Part shown: positions 60,871 to 64,000 of the stretch, piece after piece
Position numbering within the stretch: position 1 is the first letter of the stretch
Layout: each line of letters opens with the position of its first letter
Assembly: GCA_037349105.1 (NCBI GenBank)
Contig: JAYJMM010000101.1
Location: 3,162,001-3,226,000, forward strand
From: Limnomonas spitsbergensis
Lineage: Eukaryota; Chlorophyta; Chlorophyceae; Chlamydomonadales
DNA length: 64,000 nt
Direction: 5' to 3'
Position numbers and translations under genes: made by a program
Notes under the pieces: generated by a model
The model's database searches: none
What the model was told of the DNA's origin: nothing
The model's input: the letters and a program-made list of their open reading frames with translations, nothing else

Positions 60871-63800
60871 CACCTTCTCTTTTTCGGCCCAGTGCGCATA
60901 GTTTTCCTTCACAGCCTCCAAGAGAGGCAGACAGGAAGGGAAGGCTTGCACCATCGGCTGGTACATGGGCAGCGCCACAAAGCTGAAGAACTGGAGGGCA
61001 AGAAACAAATGTGTGAAAGTGAGAGTGAGAAGGAAAGTGAGAGAGCATAGGGGGAGGGCTTGGACAAGTGCCTGGCGCACAGGCCATTCAACAAAACTGA
61101 AGACCTGGGGGGGGTATGTGTGAAAGCGAGAAAGGAGGAGGAAAAGGCTCAGACGAGTGCCTGGCGCACAGGCAACGCATCAAAGCAAAATAACTGGGGG
61201 CGAAACAAATGTGTGGAAGTGAGGGAGCATGAGGGGAAGGAAAGATAAATAGTGGGCATATGGACGTAACCTCTACACGAGAAGCAATCCAATTTCCCCC
61301 ACCGCCCTTGCTTCTTCTATTCTATATACTGAACTGGGCATTTTCTGCCTAGTCAGAGGGACAAATTGTAAAAAAGGTCTGCCCTTGTTGCTCATCTATG
61401 CCCTCGGTGCCAAGATACCTCTTCACAACATGTGGGTTTTAAAACCACATGCCCAGGACTGCCCCATTGCCAATTGATCGAAAAGAGTTTAGATGATCAA
61501 TTCAACATATGGGCGTAAAGCATGTGTACCTTTATCGGCATGATATGGCGCGGATGTGGCTTTGGCCCAGGCTGCGTTTTCCCCTTAATTCTCACGCCCC
61601 CCACGGGGCGTAGCTTTCTTTCTTTCTTTCTGATACATGCAGCCCCACCCCTATTTAAGGTTAATCCTAAAGCCTAGATCCATCATGCCTAGATCCGCCA
61701 TGTCTAGATCTGCCATGCCTAGATCTGCCATGCCTTGATCCGCCATGTCTAGATCTGCTCTGTCCATGCAGCATGCACTCAACCACCCACTTTGAGGCTT
61801 CGTGATGCAACAGCCAACCATTTTCATGAAGCCTCCAAGTACCCAAGCGCCCTCCCCCCTCAAATTGAACTGTAGTCCAGCATCTACACTCACCCTGCCT
61901 AGAGACTGCGTGATTGGTGCCTTGGGATGGCCCGCGTGCCTACTCCCTTTCAAGGGTATTCGGCAGTGCATTTTTCATGTTTCAGCTACTGTACATGTCA
62001 GCTACACTCAGGCCGCTGGCCGGAGGCCCGATGTGTGGCCAGCCTTGCTGCCCTAGCCACCAGTTGTAGGCTGGTCCAGGTTTGGGCATAATCGGGCCTT
62101 TGGCGGCCGAGGGCGGCTCGTCAAAAGTAGACTCGTAGCCAAAAAAGGAACTCTAATATTCGACCGTATAAAACATTGATCCCTAGCTCAATAATCTCGC
62201 CTCAACAGATACACTCACCCCGCTCTGAGACTTGGTGATGCCCTGCCCTTTGCGCCGGTCCATGAGAGGGGAGATGGTCACACCATGCACCCGCTCCTGA
62301 TCGCCTTGCCTGCAAGAGAGGGTTAAGGAAGATATGTTTAATACATGCCTGCTCCTGATCGCCTTGTCTGTGAGAGATTTCAGGGTTCCATTGCGAGTCC
62401 ATGAGAGGGCTGACTGTCACACCATGCACCCGCTCCTGATCGCCTCGCCTGCAAGAGGGGGTTCAGGAAGATATCTTTACTACAGGCCTGCTCCTGATCG
62501 CCTTGTCTGTGAGAGATTCCATCGGTTCAGCGTGCTGGGTTCATTACGGGCCCTGTCCCTGCTCCAGGTCGCCTTGACTGACAGGGGGGAGATGGTACAA
62601 TAACGTTTGAAAGAGAGAAAGCTACGCCCCGTGGGGGGCGTGAGAGTTGAGGAAGCAGAGCAGCCTGGGCCGAAGCCACATCCGCGCCATTACCATGAAG
62701 AATGTGTGTATCCTGCCGTGAATAAGGAATCTGTGAAAGAGGAGCGACAGGGGTGCTCGCCCTTGCTCCAAGTGGCCTTGCCTGAGGACAAGGAGGCGCC
62801 ACAGAGGAGCATCGATATGAGCCAGACCCACGAACCCTCCTAAAGATCTTCTCATCCTTGAACCAAAACCATGTCCCAATTATCCAGCCTTGCCTGAACA
62901 TATTTCCATCGGTAGATCCCACACCACGTCCTAGATACCCACCTATCCCTATCCACCTGGACATCTCACCTCCCCCCTTTTACCATCCCACACCAAGTCC
63001 CTCAACTTCACATCTGCTTTAACAAAAATGTTTTTCACTCGCCCCAACTGAACATCTCGTCGCCCCCTGTTACCTTGATCCCACATCCAGTCCCTTAAAT
63101 CCACACCCACTCATAACATTTCATGATTTCATCCCCCCACTTGAACCTCTAGTTCCTCCATTGCCCCCCACCTGAACATCTCCTCCTCCAGTCGTTTGAC
63201 CCAGCGCATGTGCACCTCGCGGGGACTGGCCAAGTGACCCAGGTCAGCCCACTTGAGAGCCATCTGGAACCAGGGGGGAAGGGGGGAGCGTTGCATATGT
63301 AAACATGTTGCAAGCACTTTTGATGTTGCGCATGTTGCGAATGTTGCATATGTAAATATGTTGCAAGTACTGTTGATGTTGCGTATGTTGCGAATGTTGC
63401 ATATGTAAATATGTTGCAAGTACTGTTGATGTTGCGTATGTTGTTCCAGATGTTGCAAACAAGCAAGCATGTCACAGGTATGATGCGGTGCTGCAGATGC
63501 TGTTTTGATGAGGCATGCTGACAGCCAAGGGTTGGCAAAGTCTCAAACAAGCACACATGGGAGCGGGGCAGAATGGGAAGTATGAGGAATGGTGATGGTC
63601 AAACAGGAAGATTTATGTCAGGGCAACACTTCCTTGTGTTGGGAGGGGGGCAGCGTTTGGAAGTGTGACCACAGCGCACAGCTATAAAGAGAGTGAGCGG
63701 GACACACATCTTGGTTTTTTTAGTGCCTTTAGGCAACAACAGCAGAAACACAACGGCAAGAACAACGGCTAAACAAAACAGCGACAAAAATAAAACACCA

Positions 63801-63984
63801 ACAACAGAAGCAGCAGCAGCAACAGCAACAACAACAGCAGCCACAGCTGTTACCTGCATCGCCAGTAATCGCCCCTCTTCATCCCAGGAAGGAGGGGCAG
63901 GCGGATCCTCGGGGATGATGTGGGCCTTGAAGGAGTCCTGGCCACCTCCCGAGGACGAGTGGAGGAATGAAGGCCGATTCGTCT
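60838..63984 (-). CDS. 3',5'-cyclic-nucleotide phosphodiesterase, C-terminal catalytic exons (partial)
   Basis: Hydrolyses cAMP and/or cGMP (class I PDE fold). Four exons join without breaking phase. 63984-63854 ends SWDEEGRLLAMQ at CAG/GTAACA. 63263-63172 reads ALKWADLGHLASPREVH, RWVKRLEEEMF. 62309-62219 starts RQGDQERVHG and reads SPLMDRRKGQGITKSQSG at GGG/GTGAGT. 60990-60838 reads FFSFVALPMYQPMVQAFP, then PLLEAVKENYAHWAEKEK. The metal-binding Asp of the ADLGH motif, the SPLMDR motif, and the invariant Gln with following Phe of SQxGF (nucleotide-base clamp) are all present. The metal-binding HNxxH half and regulatory domains must lie right of the window. The stop TAA at 60838-60840 falls in a tandem repeat, so the true C terminus could splice elsewhere. 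Substrate preference cannot be told from this part. Confidence 0.85.
60955..61235 (-). repeat. Triplicated acceptor and start of the last phosphodiesterase exon
   Basis: The exon start and acceptor (plus-strand CACAAAGCTGAAGAACTGG, then GGCAAGAAACAAATGTGTG) recur, decayed, near 61,075-61,125 (CAAAACTGAAGACCTGG, ATGTGTGAAAGCGAG) and 61,165-61,215 (CAAAATAACTGGGGGCG, AAACAAATGTGTGGAAG). The copies lie upstream of the exon with respect to transcription. Confidence 0.7.
61547..61632 (+). mobile_element. SINE-like element, copy near 61.6 kb
   Basis: Starts GGCGCGGATGTGGCTTTGGC, continues CCAGGCTGCGTTTTCC, CTCACGCCCCCCACGGGGCG and TAGC, and ends (TTTC)4. Inside the last intron of the phosphodiesterase gene, opposite strand. 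Confidence 0.7.
61672..61760. repeat. 15-bp tandem repeat, about 6 copies
   Basis: Units of GCCTAGATCTGCCAT, with CCGCCATGT variants, in an intron of the phosphodiesterase gene. The minus strand would read MADLG repeats, but this is not part of the spliced frame. Confidence 0.85.
61781..61925 (-). repeat. Two decayed copies of a phosphodiesterase exon end with its donor
   Basis: Minus-strand ATCACGAAGCCTCAAAGTGG GTGG (about 61,807-61,782) and ATCACGCAGTCTCTAGGCAG GGTGAGTG (about 61,914-61,887) match the real exon end ATCACCAAGTCTCAGAGCGG GGTGAGTG at 62,219. Both lie downstream of the real exon in transcription order, so the donor end was copied into the following intron. Confidence 0.6.
62300..62785 (-). 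repeat. About six copies of one phosphodiesterase exon start with its acceptor
   Basis: The real exon begins at 62309 after CTCTCTTGCAG with GCAAGGCGATCAGGAGCGGG. Further copies begin at 62367 (CTCACAG, ACAAGGCGATCAGGAGCAGG), 62448 (CTTGCAG, GCGAGGCGATCAGGAGCGGG, the longest, reading on to SPLMDS), 62506 (CTCACAG, ACAAGGCGATCAGGAGCAGG), 62577 (CTGTCAG, TCAAGGCGACCTGGAGCAGG) and 62781 (CCTCAG, GCAAGGCCACTTGGAGCAAG). Each keeps an AG acceptor and, apart from base changes, the peptide RQGDQEQ. Only the 62309 copy has the full exon and donor. Alternative acceptor use is possible. Confidence 0.75.
62606..62698 (-). mobile_element. SINE-like element, copy near 62.65 kb
   Basis: Plus strand GAAAGAGAGAAAGCTACGCC, CCGTGGGGGGCGTGAGAG, GCAGCCTGGGCCGAAGCCAC, ATCCGCGCCATTACC. 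ACGCCCC and GGGGCGT form a perfect 7-bp hairpin stem. It is inserted between two of the multiplied exon starts. Confidence 0.7.
63290..63455. repeat. 53-bp tandem repeat, about 3 copies
   Basis: Units of GTAAATATGTTGCAAGTACT, then GTTGATGTTGCGTATGTTGC and GAATGTTGCATAT, in the phosphodiesterase intron just upstream of the ADLGH exon acceptor. Internal TGTTGC motifs show an older, shorter period. Confidence 0.9.
63735..63845. repeat. CAA/CAG-rich simple repeat
   Basis: Degenerate CAACAACAG and GCAGCAGCAGCAA stretch, adjacent to the donor of the right-most phosphodiesterase exon. The Val/Ala/Leu-rich minus-strand frame is a by-product. Confidence 0.8.
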
Positions 63985-64000
63985 CTGGTAGAAGAAAGCT

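Noticed and set aside
61651..61971. Minus-strand MADLG-repeat frame as part of the phosphodiesterase
   Set aside because: It lies in the last intron, comes from a 15-bp repeat, and the flanking exons already join in phase without it.
63599..63859. Val/Leu/Ala-rich minus-strand frame as a membrane protein
   Set aside because: The hydrophobic run is the reverse of a CAA/CAG simple repeat next to a splice donor.
1..64000. tRNA or rRNA genes
   Set aside because: No cloverleaf with acceptor stem and T-loop, and no conserved rRNA segment, was recognised by eye. A covariance-model scan could not be run.

Overview
This is a nuclear window from a eukaryote, most likely a chlorophyte green alga of the Chlamydomonadales. 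The reasons are: spliceosomal exons with GT/AG borders; a telomere-like TTTAGGG minisatellite; an algal-type cyclic-nucleotide phosphodiesterase; and an F-box/ankyrin family whose repeats read LLLGWREHAPRADCQDG. The ankyrin wording recalls proteins I associate with Haematococcus, but that is an inference. No tRNA, rRNA, CRISPR array or prokaryotic operon was seen. Layout: positions 1-18,305 are one uninterrupted array of a 31-bp satellite (about 590 units) with higher-order periods. After a 0.7-kb spacer, a four-fold tandem segmental duplication fills roughly 19.0-57.4 kb (unit A 19.0-31.1, B 31.1-40.4, C 40.4-50.5, D 50.6-57.4). Each unit carries an F-box/ankyrin gene on the minus strand, then a spacer, then scattered plus-strand exons of a WD40 protein that aligns best with WRAP73 (WDR8), a centrosome/basal-body protein. 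The ankyrin gene is open in B and D and broken by nonsense or frameshift in A and C. All four WRAP73-like copies are incomplete and carry stops or shifts. 57.4-60.8 kb has no recognisable gene. The right edge (60,838-63,984, minus strand, continuing beyond the window) holds the 3' exons of a 3',5'-cyclic-nucleotide phosphodiesterase with clean phases. 

The most striking observation is that the tandem repeats are not placed at random. In the WRAP73-like gene, a 34-bp and a ~20-bp minisatellite begin exactly at 5' splice sites, and each unit repeats the exon end plus GT. The 31-bp satellite repeats what looks like a 3' splice site (GGCAG followed by GCCC), in the intron that ends at such a site. 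The starts of two further exons, with their acceptors, are multiplied 2-7 times just upstream of the real exon. The unrelated phosphodiesterase gene shows the same pattern: one exon has about six acceptor-plus-exon-start copies upstream and two decayed exon-end-plus-donor copies downstream. The 18-kb satellite may therefore be an extreme expansion of a duplicated splice acceptor. 

Mobile sequences include a short SINE-like element with a (TTTC)n tail, 6 copies, one with a target-site duplication and an empty allele in a paralogous unit. There are also a MITE, Ty3/gypsy integrase relics, and a second uncharacterised interspersed repeat.
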